The position numbers and the translations under genes were made by a program. Of a stretch of DNA of 64,000 nucleotides, positions 24,132 to 35,926 are shown piece after piece. This stretch comes from Mangifera indica (lineage: Eukaryota; Streptophyta; Magnoliopsida; Sapindales; Anacardiaceae). The number at the start of each line of letters is the position of its first letter. Position 1 is the first letter of the stretch. Under the pieces are notes generated by a model. It ran no database searches, was not told where the DNA came from, and saw only the letters and a program-made list of their open reading frames with translations. Location of the stretch: contig NC_058147.1 in NCBI RefSeq assembly GCF_011075055.1, positions 12,214,001-12,278,000 on the forward strand, in the 5' to 3' direction.

Positions 24132-26471
24132 TTATTCAATTACAAATTATCACATCAGTTTATAAAAATAAGTTGATAATTTTTGTTTGTACATGTAGCT
24201 TTATTCATTAAATATATTGTTATTTGTAAATCTGCAAAGTGAAGTGTTTGTTAATGTAGGTGATGAGAAAATTTTAATTCTTGATCAGTAGTGACATAGT
24301 TTTTGAAATAAATGGGGAAGAAGAATGAAGCGAAATGGCCATGCATATACATAAAAGCAAGAATCAAAGCATGAAAAGAAACATACATGAGAAGGTTAGA
24401 AGATTACCTACTCCTTTGCTTTAGATGTAGGATGATGGAAGGAGTCTCTCACTTTAAAAAATCTCAAAGAAGTTGTACCTCCAAGCCAAAAACACCCAAA
24501 CCTGAGGGGTAGAGAGAAGGGAAAGGAATGTTGTTTTCGTGATAGAAAGTTTGTTTCAAACGAGCTTAGTTCATCTAAGATAAACTAATGAGCCATTTTT
24601 ATGTTGGTGGCTAATTAACAATAATGAAATTATTAATCGGTCCTTTAAATTTTTAATTTAAACTACAATCATGCATGTATATCAATTATATATCTTAGCT
24701 ACCCTAATTCTGCTTCACAAACATTTTAACTTTTAAAATGTTACTTTTGTACCTATGTAACACTTTATATGATACTAATGATAAGTATCCTTCGACAGGT
24801 GCTAGCCAATCTCAGATAATATACTCTTTACTCTCAAAAGTTTGGTTTATTAGTGTGACCCTTTAGGTCCACTATGACATAATCATGAGTCTTTTTTTGA
24901 ACAATCTTAAATACATATGAAAACTCAATAATTATGATAAACATTTAGCAATGTGTCATAGCCCCTAAACTACGATGAAAAAACACTTTATTGAACCTAA
25001 TACCTTCAATCGTACATTTCATGTTGATAAGATCTTTCCATCATCTAATCTTAATCAATTTCGGGCTCATGGTTCGTCAAAGTCCTAATTTCAATTCTAT
25101 ACAAATCATCAATTGATATGTTCAAAACGCTTCATCACAAATATCTTTCGTATAACTTATATTATACTCTGGCTAGAGATTTTGATTTCAAATATTTATC
25201 GACATTTTTTTCGGAACTCAAATGTGGGTCAAATCAACAGATATCCTAAACCTAATATTTTTCGAGCAATGGATTCTATCTTTATCGTCATTCGTCTTCA
25301 CATACAAACAACACATAACCAACATCGCCTTTCGTCTTGAAACTATTACTTTGAGTATTCATGAGCATGAGCTTACCTTTCATATTAAGAAGCAAGTTAC
25401 CAACCTTATTTCAAATCATATTGACAACAACCTAATATAGGTATTCCAATGTTTAGATATGTCCGAGTGGAACTCGGTCTTTTGAGTTGCATATTCAAGT
25501 GTACCTATGATTTTGAACCAAGTTGAAGCAAAGTTGGGTCTTAAACCTTAGAAAGCTACACGTGACTATAGAGTGTGGTCACTAAGTATAGTAACATGTC
25601 AAGTATGATTCTAAAGTTTGTCTTGGATGAATCAAGGAAACAATCTACTAGAATTGAGTTAAAGACAACAAAAGAAAAGCTGGAATGGGGAGTGCCTTTC
25701 GAGATTGGTGTTGGCAATATTGAGACCATGGTCTCTCGTAGTTTAGGGTAAATGTGATATGAGCTAGTTTGAGTTTGGATTGTTGTTCTGCCCAAGATTG
25801 ATATCTCACTAGTATAGTGACACTTTATCTCACCATGTGGATGATTCTTCTTCTTCAATGGCTTTTTATGTTCTTCTTCGGTATTGATTCTTTTTCTTCT
25901 TTGATGACTTTTTTTTTTGGCGTCACTTCATCATGAGTTGACCATTCTAGATGCAAGTTGAGTAGAAGTCATCCACCATTCTCCATAGTGTTTACATTGC
26001 TTAAGCCTCCATAGACTTGATATACTTTGCATTATTTTCTTTTTTATTTTAATTTTTTAAATAGTATGATTTGTTTGTGTCTTTTAATTAAAGGAAAAAG
26101 TGCTAAAGCGTGTTTAAGAGGGAAAAAAAACAAAGTATGACTTGTAGATTGTAGGTGTTTTTTATAATGAATAAAAATCAAAAATATATTTCCTCAAAGA
26201 TGAAATTCATGCAATGCTTTAAATTTCTTATCTACGTTGCAGAAAATTTAAGAAAAGTATGATTATTTGTTAACAACTGTGCTTACCAATTACCATTAAA
26301 TATTTGAGAATCGATAATTTTTTTTTAACTTTCTTTTTCTCAATTATTTATATTTACACATTGAAAATTTATTAGAAGTTTGCATGATTACATTAAAGGT
26401 TGTCTCACTTTGTTTGTTCTGTTTCCCTTAAGAAACCGAGAGTAGTAAAATATTATTCATAATAAATTAAA

Positions 26472-27157
26472 GGCCAAAAGACTTATTCCCACCTAAGATT
26501 TAGTCCATCCTCAAACTCTCACTCACAATGTTTTAAAAATTCAATTACTCATTCATCATTCAACTTCTATTAAAATTTTCTATTAGAGTTATGGGGTTAA
26601 AATATAATTAATCAATAATATAATTTTTATGAAGGATGACCCTTTATCATCTAGATCTGGACAATGAAACATCATCCAAATCTATAAGAAGAGACGAAGG
26701 ATGACAAAGCATCATCTTTCGTCATGTCTAGACAATGAGACGAAGGACGACGAAACATCGTCCTTCGTCTTTTCTTACAAATCTAAACGACGCTTTGTCG
26801 TTCAGATTTGGACAACGAAGGGTCGTTTTTCATTATCCTTTGGAGCCAGAGTAAACCTACACTTCTTCTTGATCTCCAATCAGTTTCTTGAGCCACTAGA
26901 GATGAAACCTCAAAAGGGGTAAAAGTGAATTTTTTAAAGTTTAATTATGGGGGTAAATGTGAGTTTTTTAAACTAAGGGTGGAATGATATAAAGTTTTTA
27001 GGTTTTAGGATTTATGGATAAAATAACGATTTTACCCATGTTTCTAACTAAAAATTTAGATTACAGTTAGCCTATGAATAGCTATTTGGGTTTTATATCT
27101 GTCATAAATATGATTTTGAATTTCGACTAAAACTTTGGTGAAAAATTGTCCATTTCC
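26472..27157. mobile_element. MITE-like TIR element, family 'GGCCAAAAGACTTATTCCCACC', copy 3
   Basis: This is the third duplicate of the element at 6316-7001, closest in sequence to that copy. It is non-coding. Confidence 0.5.
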
Positions 27158-27287
27158 TGATTGAATAATGTTGAAATAAAATAAAAAATAAACAATTTAA
27201 TCATTTAATCACATAATATCACATCATTCTATATAAATAAATAAATAATAAAATTATTTGTACATATAGTTTTATTTATTAAATTTA

Positions 27288-28018
27288 GGGAAACGGACAA
27301 TTTCTATCCAAGTTTTAGTCCAAATTCAAAATTATATCCACGATAGATGAAAAACTCAAACATCCACTTATGGGCTAACTATCGTCCAAATTTTTACTTA
27401 GAAGTAAGGGTAAAATCATTATTTTACCCATAAACCCTAAAACCTAAAAAATTTATATCATTTTCACCCCTTAGTTTAGAAAACTCATATTCACCCATCA
27501 TGATAAAACTTTGAAAAATTCACTTTTTTTCCCCTTTCCAGGTTTCATTTTCAGTGGCTTAGGGAACTGGTAGATGATAGGAAGAAACGAAAGTTTTCTT
27601 TGACAAAGGATGACTCTTATCATCCAGAATGGGAAGACTCAAAAAGAAGGATGATGATTTATCATCGAGTGTAGATGATTGTACTTCATCGTCCTTCATA
27701 GTCAGATCTGGAAGAAAGAAGAAAAGCATCGGTCGTCAATCAGAATGATGGTGGCTAGAGAAGGAAACAAACCTTAGAGGTGAAATTTAAACTTTTCAAA
27801 CTTTGAGGATGGATTGAAATGTTAGTTTTAAAACCTGGGGGAAAATGATATCAATTTCAAAGTTTTAAGATTTATAGGTAAAATAATGATTTTACCCCTG
27901 TCCTTAACTGAAAATTTAGATGGAATTAGTTCATGGGTGGGTGTTTGGGTTTTCTATGCGTCATAGTTATGATTTTGGGTTTAGATTAAAAGTTGGGTGG
28001 GAAATAGTCCTTTTTCCC
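27288..28018. mobile_element. Nonautonomous MULE-like MITE with 9-bp TSD, copy 3
   Basis: This is the third duplicate of the element at 7133-7864. The flanks are TTAAATTTA and TTAAATATA (28019-28027), as in copy 1. One base is changed in the left terminal repeat (GGGAAACGGAC). Confidence 0.65.
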
Positions 28019-28274
28019 TTAAATATATTACTAATTGTGAATATGCAAAATGAAGTGCCTTATTAATTAATGTATGTAATCGAAAAATTTTGATTCTTGA
28101 TTAACAGTGAGGTAGTTTACATGTTAAATTTTGATTAATATATTGTTAATTAATAATGAAAATTTGAAGAGAAACTATATATTGAAAAAGAAATGTTTGA
28201 CCGTAAAATGTCTTATAGATGTAGTTCATGCTTTAATAAACCCGAATCGACCTGATTTGTTTCAAAAAAAAAAT

Positions 28275-28283
28275 TTAGGGTTT
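28275..28283 (+). promoter_or_regulatory. Telo-box-like motif in the PPR C leader
   Basis: TTAGGGTTT lies 46 bp before the start codon of the intact PPR gene, in the same context as in copy B. Regulatory use is inferred only from the motif and its position. Confidence 0.35.
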
Positions 28284-28329
28284 TTTTTTTTCAACACTCT
28301 TCTTCCCAATTCTCAAAAGTCCTCTGAAA

Positions 28330-30276
28330 ATGTTTCTTAAAACTTCACTTGTTTCTTCAAAATCATCTTTCAATGTTAGATTTTCATCTTCATCTATTCT
28401 TTCTTCACTTTCCCAAAATCAACACACCAAATCACCACCCAAACACATCTCCACTCTTAAGCACCATTCTCAACTTTATAATTTCCTTCGTGTAAACTGC
28501 AGGTCAGGTAACTTTTCTCTTGATGAAGCTTTTGATTCCTTCAATTATATGATTCATATGCACCCAACTCCTGCTATGTCTTCCTTCAGTATTTTGTTTT
28601 CTGCACTTGTTAAGAAAAAACATTTTGATCAACTTCTTGTGATGTACACGAGATTCATTTCAGCTGGGTTGTTGCCGGATTTCTTTATTTTGAATATTTT
28701 AATTGATTGCTTAAGCAAAATGGCACGCGATTCTGATGGTTTTGTAGTTCTTGGGAGTATTCTTAGGAGGGGTTTTCACCCAAACGCTTCGACTTTTAAC
28801 AGGCTGATTAATGGTCTTTGTATGGCGGGCAAGATTAAGAAGGCCATTGAATTTTTTAGGAAAATGGTTTCGGTTGGTTGTAGACCGGATGTGGTTACAG
28901 TTGGGACTTTGATTACTGGGTTGTGTAGAACTGGTAATGTCACTGTTGCGCTTCAGTTGTTTGAAGAAATGAATAAAGGGAATGGTGAATTTGGTGTCAT
29001 TTGTAAGCCTAATATTGTTTGCTATACTACAATTATTGATGGTCTTTGCAAATATGGGTTAGTAGACAAGGCAAAGAAACTGTTTTCAGAAATGAAGACC
29101 AAGGGCATTAATCCAAACGTGATTACTTACACCACTCTAATTTATGGTTTGTGTAATACATCTAATTGGGAGGAGGCTAAAACTTTGTTTATAGAGATGT
29201 TGGAGGAAGGTGTAAAACCTAATGTGGTGACATTTAACGTGGTAATTGATAAGCTCTGTATCAATGGAAAGATGGACGAAGCCAATGGGTTGTTCCAACT
29301 AATGATTAATAGAGGTGTTTGTCCCAACACAATAACTTATAACACACTTTTGAGTGGTTTTTGCTTGGCAGGTCAAATTGATGATGCTAGAAGGCTATTT
29401 GATTCCATGGCAAGTATGGGGTGTAAGCCTGATGTTTTTAGCTACAATATTTTGATGGATGGTTTATGCTTGACAAATAAAATTGATGATGCTAAGTTAG
29501 TTTTAGCCTCAATATTGAGTATGGGATGCACACCTGATGTAGTTAGCTTTAATACTCTGATCAATTGGTATTGCAAGAATAAAAAAATTGATGAAGCCTT
29601 GAATCTTTATGAGGAAATGACTTCAGGGGGAGTTAGGCCAGATGTTGTTACTTATAGTACCTTGCTATCTGGGTTTTTTATGAACGGTAATGTCGGACAT
29701 GCAAAAAAGCTATTTGGTAAGATGCAACTTAGTAATTTGCCTCCCGATTTATTTACGTATAATATTCTTATTGATGGGTATTGCAAAAATGGTTGTGTTT
29801 TGGAGGCTGTTGAACTGTTCCATACTTTAATAAATCGAAACATTCAACCTAACATCACAACTTTCAATTGTCTCATTAATGGGTTGTGCAAAACAGGGAG
29901 ACTCAATATTGCTTGGGAAATGTTCAACAGATTACATAGTAATGACTTTGTTCCTAATGTTATTACATATAACATTATAATGCATGGATTTTGTAAGGAA
30001 GGAAAGTTAGAAATGGCAAGTAAATGGTTCTCAGATACGGAGCAAAATGGTGTTGCGCCAGATTTGGTCACTTTCAAAACGCTTATGTCTGGATTCTTGC
30101 AGAATAATGAGACTTTTAAAGTGGCGGAACTTCTTCACAAAATGAAAGAGAGAAATGTGAAACCAGATGCATCCATAGGTTCAATAATATTAGATTTACT
30201 GGGAAAGCATGAAGATTATCGTGAAGTCCTGAATTTGCTACCATCCTTTTCAACCCAAGAACCAACAGGATGTTGA
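28330..30276 (+). CDS. RFL-type P-class PPR protein, copy C, intact (648 aa)
   Basis: This is an uninterrupted intronless gene. Residues 1 to about 60 are rich in Ser, Lys and Arg and poor in acidic residues, as expected of a mitochondrial presequence. Fifteen complete PPR repeats (from residue 83) and a final divergent one (614-648) follow. All are 35 residues except repeat 4, which has a 6-residue insertion. Motifs such as [19 protein letters not shown] and ALCxxGKxxEA-like stretches place it in the restorer-of-fertility-like clade. Such proteins bind specific mitochondrial transcripts and promote their cleavage or processing. Residues 5/35 of repeats 1-15, read by hand, are SD NN ND GN TN TN NN ND ND ND SD NN NN ND KD. 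With the published code this predicts roughly G-Y-U-n-A-A-Y-U-U-U-G-Y-Y-U-n. The start is fixed by alignment with gene D. It is the only intact member of the A/B/C group. Confidence 0.9.
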   Translation: MFLKTSLVSSKSSFNVRFSSSSILSSLSQNQHTKSPPKHISTLKHHSQLYNFLRVNCRSGNFSLDEAFDSFNYMIHMHPTPAMSSFSILFSALVKKKHFDQLLVMYTRFISAGLLPDFFILNILIDCLSKMARDSDGFVVLGSILRRGFHPNASTFNRLINGLCMAGKIKKAIEFFRKMVSVGCRPDVVTVGTLITGLCRTGNVTVALQLFEEMNKGNGEFGVICKPNIVCYTTIIDGLCKYGLVDKAKKLFSEMKTKGINPNVITYTTLIYGLCNTSNWEEAKTLFIEMLEEGVKPNVVTFNVVIDKLCINGKMDEANGLFQLMINRGVCPNTITYNTLLSGFCLAGQIDDARRLFDSMASMGCKPDVFSYNILMDGLCLTNKIDDAKLVLASILSMGCTPDVVSFNTLINWYCKNKKIDEALNLYEEMTSGGVRPDVVTYSTLLSGFFMNGNVGHAKKLFGKMQLSNLPPDLFTYNILIDGYCKNGCVLEAVELFHTLINRNIQPNITTFNCLINGLCKTGRLNIAWEMFNRLHSNDFVPNVITYNIIMHGFCKEGKLEMASKWFSDTEQNGVAPDLVTFKTLMSGFLQNNETFKVAELLHKMKERNVKPDASIGSIILDLLGKHEDYREVLNLLPSFSTQEPTGC

Positions 30277-30526
30277 TTGTTGAGTAAGTGCATTTTCCAG
30301 GGGAGTATAGCTTATCAAGAGAGCCCTGGCAAACGTTAAAGTTTCCATGTAAAGGTGTGTGCCAACATTGTAGTGGTGATTGTATTTATGTGAATCCATT
30401 AATGAAGAAGTCATATAATTGAAGTTATAGATTTTGTCTTCATCTCTGTTGATTTGGCTTGACTACCAAGTTGCTATATTAGTATACATCTTTGTTTCTG
30501 ACAGTTGCCTATTTTTGTTTTCAAAG

Positions 30527-30865
30527 GAAAATACTGACGAAGATGCTCTTAAGGTTGTAGATGGTTTAGCACCTAAGGCCACTGATCAAAATGATGCTAT
30601 TGAGAAATGGTATGAACATGAATGTCTCATCTGTGTACTCTTAGTGCTACTTGTAATATACATACATAAATATAGTCTCTACATTTGTTCGTTTTTACCA
30701 ATCAATGTTAGTAGGAATCTTTATTTCTTTGGAAAGATGAATCCCCTTGATGAAGCCTCTAGTAAGAAGTTGGTGGTAGCTGATGCTAAGTTGAACTTCG
30801 ATGATGATGCTGCTTTCCTGGTAGAAGGGTATCTCACTTGTGATCCATCACTAGAGGGTCCTTGA
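30527..30865 (+). pseudogene. Succinyl-CoA ligase beta subunit gene fragment, after PPR C
   Basis: This is the third copy of the relic at 1658-1996, starting 251 bp after the PPR stop. It encodes TDEDALKVVDGLAPKATDQN and, after the retained intron, MNPLDEASSKK, VADAKLNFDDDAAFLVEG and EGP-stop-EV. It lies next to an intact PPR gene and has splice-like edges, so it could be part of a long PPR 3' UTR. It cannot encode an active ligase. Confidence 0.8.
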
Positions 30866-33629
30866 GAGGTTTCGATACATTTACTTCTTGATTTATTGTT
30901 TACGTGGAATAATTATTCTTAATAGTAACTGCCAAACAAGTACACGAAGATTCAAGTCTGGTTAGTGATTGAGAGAGTTGTGGTGCTTTTTGGATATTCT
31001 ATATGGCAAGCAAATTCTTCTGATTAATTTGGCGATTTTCTTCTGCATCCTTTGATTTCTTTGCTCTTTTTGGTACCTAAGATCAGTTATCTCAAAAATG
31101 GGCTTTTAAAGTTTGCTAGCAGAATGGAGTTTCAAATTGCGAGTGGAACACTACTGCTATCACACAACACAAATTAGCCTTCTGCTTTAATTCATGCACT
31201 GAAAATAGGGCTTGTCTTTGAGGCTTGTGTCAAAATTAGAGTCTCTCTTCTCAGCATCATCAACAATTAGATTATAAATGTACATGAGGAACTATTAATT
31301 ATGGTGTCAACAACACTAGTGTGCAACAAATTATAAAGTAGTTTCTCACTTTGCATGATGTTATAAAGTAGTTACTAACTTTTCCCACCAAACAGCAAAA
31401 TGAAAAATAAAAAAGAAATTATAAAGTTCACATTTACAAAATAATAAAAATGACTTCAATTATACATATATCCACCAATAGAAAAAGTTGCATTTCACAC
31501 TAATTATGTTAATGGCAATCATACAAATCCCTTAAGTGTGGTGGAGCACTAACCAGAGTACCATCAGAATCTCGACAAAGTATACTAGCGTAAATTAGAA
31601 TCCATCCACTTGAATAACATGATACTCTATAACCCTGAAATGCAATAGAAAATAAAGCGAAAGAAGAGAACAACAAAACGTTATTAAAATGTATGTAACA
31701 CCTAAAAGTATCATAGCCCAATTAAACCTATCAAAAAAACAAGAAAAAACACATAATCCAATTAAATTAGCATTAAATAGTATTTTTTTTCATAAAAAAC
31801 AATATTATGCGTACACATTTTTTATACACAAATGATATGTCACCATGTGATTAGATATTATTTTATTTTTAATTCAAAATTATTCAATCACATAGTAATA
31901 TATTATCTGTGCATACAGACTAAACAAAAAAAATATGTACATATAATTTTATTGCTTCAAAAAATCTCAAAAGTATCTTTGTGAAAACGGTTACACAACA
32001 ATAACATCTATGGTCCACTAATATTTAAAAACAATAAAACTATGTATACCTATATTTTATACATAATGTGTACACAGATGAAATGTCATCATGTGATTGG
32101 ATATTTCTTTATCATATGATGACACATGTTTTAAAATTATCTAATTGCATAATGACACATCACTGTGTACATGAATTATGTACAAAAAATGGGTACACAT
32201 AGCATTGCTCATTTAAAAATTAGTACAAACAAGGGTCAATTCTACGCAAGATATGAATCAGCCATATTTTTTTGATATGTTTACACAGTAATAACATCCA
32301 TAGTCATATTTTTTCTGATATCTACTTCTAATTTTTGTCCCTATGATTCCAACAGTTCTAAACTACTTCTAATTCATCCAAGTTAGACATTGGAGTTCGT
32401 AACATCAAGTAGCGTATGTTTTCTTGTTTCTTGGCTCTACTTTTCTCAAATAGAAAAGTTGCATCTTACTATGTTAACTCTAATGAACTAAACCAGAACC
32501 CTTAGTTTCCATTGTCAGTGAACCATAAGGCATCCACCTTTTTTGTTTTTTGGTATTTCTTCCTCAGTTAAGTGAAGTTTGACAATGGATACCACAGTAC
32601 ATTCACAACCATTTATTCCAATACTTTTCTTCTTTGATTTATTTCAAGAGCACAACCATTTAATTATTAAGTTGATACCATTACATTAACAACTCGATTT
32701 ATTTCAGCAGCACAACCATTAAATCATTAAGTTTTATTAATAAAGCTTGTAAACTCGCTTTGAATCTAACCCTAATTGAAAATATGGAAGTGATATTGTT
32801 AAAGAAGCTGGTGCAATTTTAGGAGTTCTTTTCTAAATTATGAGGTTTTATATAATTTCCATGTAGGGAACCTCATTGAAATTTTACCATGTGAAATGAA
32901 TATAGGGTATATAATGTGTTATGTGTGGAGGCCTATAGATATTTTACATTTTGTACTGCATGGAGGTATGGATATTTTTTATGTGGGGGGGGGGGGGGGG
33001 GGGGGGGGGTGTGGTGTGGTGTTGTAATTATAGTTTTCATATACATGTCAAAACACACAAATATGTGAGAAGTCTCGGGTGGAATGAAATTTTTTACCGA
33101 TTTATTTTTTTTATTTTGAAATAATTCATTTATTAAATTATGCAATCAAGGTTGATTAAAATTTAAATTTGGTAATTTAACTATAACAATGGAGACATAT
33201 AGCTATGAAAATTAGTTACATAAAGAAAAGCAATAGCAACCCTTTGGAGAAATGTTGAGGTTATGGTTGGTTTTTAGACTATGTTACTTTTTTATGTTTT
33301 AATTTATTTTTCATGTATCAGAAACAAAGTTCAGTTAGACACTACAGACATTTGTTGGTTGTTTCAGTGCAATTTTTGGCTCAAATTGCACTAATTTGGT
33401 GCGATTTTAGTTTAAATTACACAAAATCAATGTGACTTCAATGGAGAATCATACAGATCAATATGATTTTACTAAAAGACAAAGGAAACAAATCCATCAA
33501 AGGATAACCAAATTAAAGTTGCTGCATTATGAAAGAAAAAACCACAATCCCAACTTTCCTCTGATTACAACAAGCCCTAAAAACTGAAACAACCACATGC
33601 ATGGGCATGGCTCTCATTCTTATTTCTTA
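30866..33629. other. Tail of the PPR C cassette up to the GDSL gene; no gene seen
   Basis: Bases 30866 to about 31760 are the shared tail. About 31760-32334 is present only here and is AT-rich with repeated ACACAT/TGTACA-type stretches. Bases 32335-32870 match 11641-12179. About 32871-33247 is the segment lost from the B cassette next to its hAT element, and it contains a 25-base G run. The rest is the 3' flank of the GDSL gene. No coding region was recognised. Confidence 0.6.
32985..33009 (+). repeat. Homopolymer run of 25 G
   Basis: Twenty-five consecutive G follow TATGT and precede TGTGGTGTGGTG. Such a run is rare in AT-rich plant DNA and could form a G-quadruplex. Its true length is uncertain because sequencing of long homopolymers is error-prone. 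Confidence 0.8.
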
Positions 33630-35926
33630 TTAATTGGGTCCAATGTCAAGATTGGCAAGTTGCTGTATGTTCATGGGATAAACGTTGCTTAAGTCGCCCG
33701 AGAAGGCCTTCTTTCCAAATAAAATGTTGACAGCTTCTGTTGGATGAAATGCATCCCAAAACACATACTGATCTCTGTTTGGACATGGTGTTTGGAATGG
33801 AAGACACGTAATTTGTCCTCTGTTTCGCCCGATCCCACAACATCCTCGATCTATAACACTAAACCCTGTGTGCATAAAACAGTTCAAAGTAGTGAGGAAG
33901 ACATAAATTTGTATCACTATTTTAAATAGCTGAAGATAATACAAAAGAAAACGAGAAAAAGTAATTTTGTATATTTAAAATGAGTATACATAATTTTATT
34001 GAATGATAAAATATTAAGTATAGAAGTAATGTATGCATACCATAGGATCTGTAGTTGACTAACAGATCTTCAAACATTCTAGCGATATCGATGTAAATGA
34101 ATTTTGAACCGGGAAGATTGGCATTAAGATTGTTGATCATCGTCTTCACATTTGTATTGAAAGGTAAAACAAGCTGGTTAACTTCTTCTGAGCAGGTACC
34201 AAGCTGGTTTTGAGCCAAGATGCTTGGTATGCAGCCCATTCTTCCTAATCCAGCCAGTACAAATTTCCGAGCACCCAGATTGTACAGGCTCTGTATTTGT
34301 CATGCACATAAATAGATTAAAAAATTCGTCAGTTTAACTAATAAGTTAAGCTCAGTTGGGTACTATATATAGTTGAATCAAAATCAATCAAAAAGACATG
34401 ATATAGATTGGTAAAAGTTTTAAAAGTAAAGATTTGTGGTGTGTAAACAAGGTTAAGAGATCTTACAGTGAGTTGCCGGGTGTATTGTTCAACCAAAAGA
34501 TCAGCATATTGTTGAGCATTATATTCATTCTTGGTATTGTAATTTGGCATGAGATAGTTGTTCAAGTAGTCATTGCTCCCCATCCCTACAAAGAATATAG
34601 ATCTTGCGATAGCCTTGGACAAATCAGTTGCCCCAAGATTACCAGTAATTTGATCCAGAGTATTTTGGAAGTTCCTTATTTGTTGACTAAACGGTATACG
34701 ACCCACCTGATCAAACATTATACAGGCAAACTCTTTATAAAAATTTAACTCCTCTATTATCTGCATATGAATTCTTCCTTATAAATGAAGTTTTCTTACG
34801 AAGTTTCTTCCGGTGATGTCAAGGATGCCGGCGGCGGCAGAAGCATAGTTGATTCCATGAAGAACTTGATCCCCAGAAGCTTCAGAGTATGCAGGGATCA
34901 AGGGAAGCCCTAGCTCCACAGCTGAATAAATGTATAACACATCAATTAAAACAAATGAGGTTATTATTATAATTAATCCTAGTTACTAAGAGGAAAATAC
35001 CTTTAAATTGGTAATTATTAAGAGATGATGAAGACATTTAATTTTGCCATTAAGAGCATGTCAAACTGAACTCCTCGTGATTTAATCAGAATGTGAAAAT
35101 AGATAAGATTAAATGACAAAACAATGTTAGGTTGAAAGGGGTTGGATTGGATCTCATAAATGTAATAAATATTGGATATTGGTCAAACAAAACAAGAATT
35201 CTCTAATAATTCAAAAAATCTTAGTACGTATTACTAATAAATTACAATTAGTAGCATTACTAAATATCTAATTATCTGAAGAGAGAAAGAGAAAGAGATA
35301 ATTAATTAATATCAACAAATGATAGTCAATTCATCCCATAAATATCAAAATAGATACTTCAAACAACTCACGGCAAACCCACTTTGCGCCAAAGTCACTT
35401 AAAACTCCATGTGATTTATGAAATAAGTTAAGCTAGCAACAAAAATTTGTACCAGAAAATTAAAGAAAACACCAACCGCCAAAGCATTAATTTGTAACCA
35501 AAAAAAAAAAAAACCAATTTAGCTTTAAAAGAATTGCACATGCATGCATGCATGTGTGTGTATACGAGATAGATGATATATAAAATTAAATCAAAGAAAT
35601 ATAAGTAGAAATGCAGAGGTAGGGAGTGTGTTACCAATGGCATCAACCATGGTGTAGCCATTAGAAAAACGACCAGTCGGACCACCATTAAAATCTATTC
35701 CATAAGGGTAGTAATTAGCCTTGGCGAAAGAAGGAAGATTATTGTTATTGCCATTGTCAATAAGGGAGTCTCCAAAAATGAACATGGCAGGCACCATTTC
35801 CGATCTCCTCCTCCCTCCGTCTGTTCCGACGATCGGATCCTCGTCTTGCCCTAGAGTCATTCTCCCCATCAACACCACCACCAATAATAGACAATAAGAA
35901 TAAGAATATTGCTTCGAAAAAGCCAT
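33630..35926 (-). CDS. GDSL esterase/lipase, At1g71691-like, five exons, 379 aa
   Basis: Exons, in order of transcription, are 35635-35926, 34800-34921, 34467-34706, 34041-34290 and 33630-33865. All introns are GT..AG and the phases join into one frame of 380 codons including the stop. Residues 1-26 (hydrophobic LLLVVVLM core) form a secretion signal. Block I is FIFGDSLIDNGNN with the nucleophile Ser54. Block II Gly is in YASAAAGILDITGRNF, block III is GMGSND with Asn183, and block V is FWDAFHPT with Asp339 and His342. All catalytic positions of an SGNH hydrolase are thus present. The sequence follows Arabidopsis At1g71691 closely (NYLMPN, GLGRMGCIPSILAQ, CCGIGxNRGQITCLPF). It probably acts on lipid or cutin-type esters in the wall or apoplast; the substrate is unknown. 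A truncated copy lies at 15320-16610. Confidence 0.93.

Larger units (their letters stand above)
24132..28329 (+). repeat. Upstream block of the PPR cassette, copy 3
   Basis: This gene-free block is collinear with about 3986-8175 and leads into intact PPR copy C. It begins abruptly at TTATTCAATTACAAATT after the tandem array. It contains the TIR elements 26472-27157 and 27288-28018. No gene was recognised. Confidence 0.7.
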
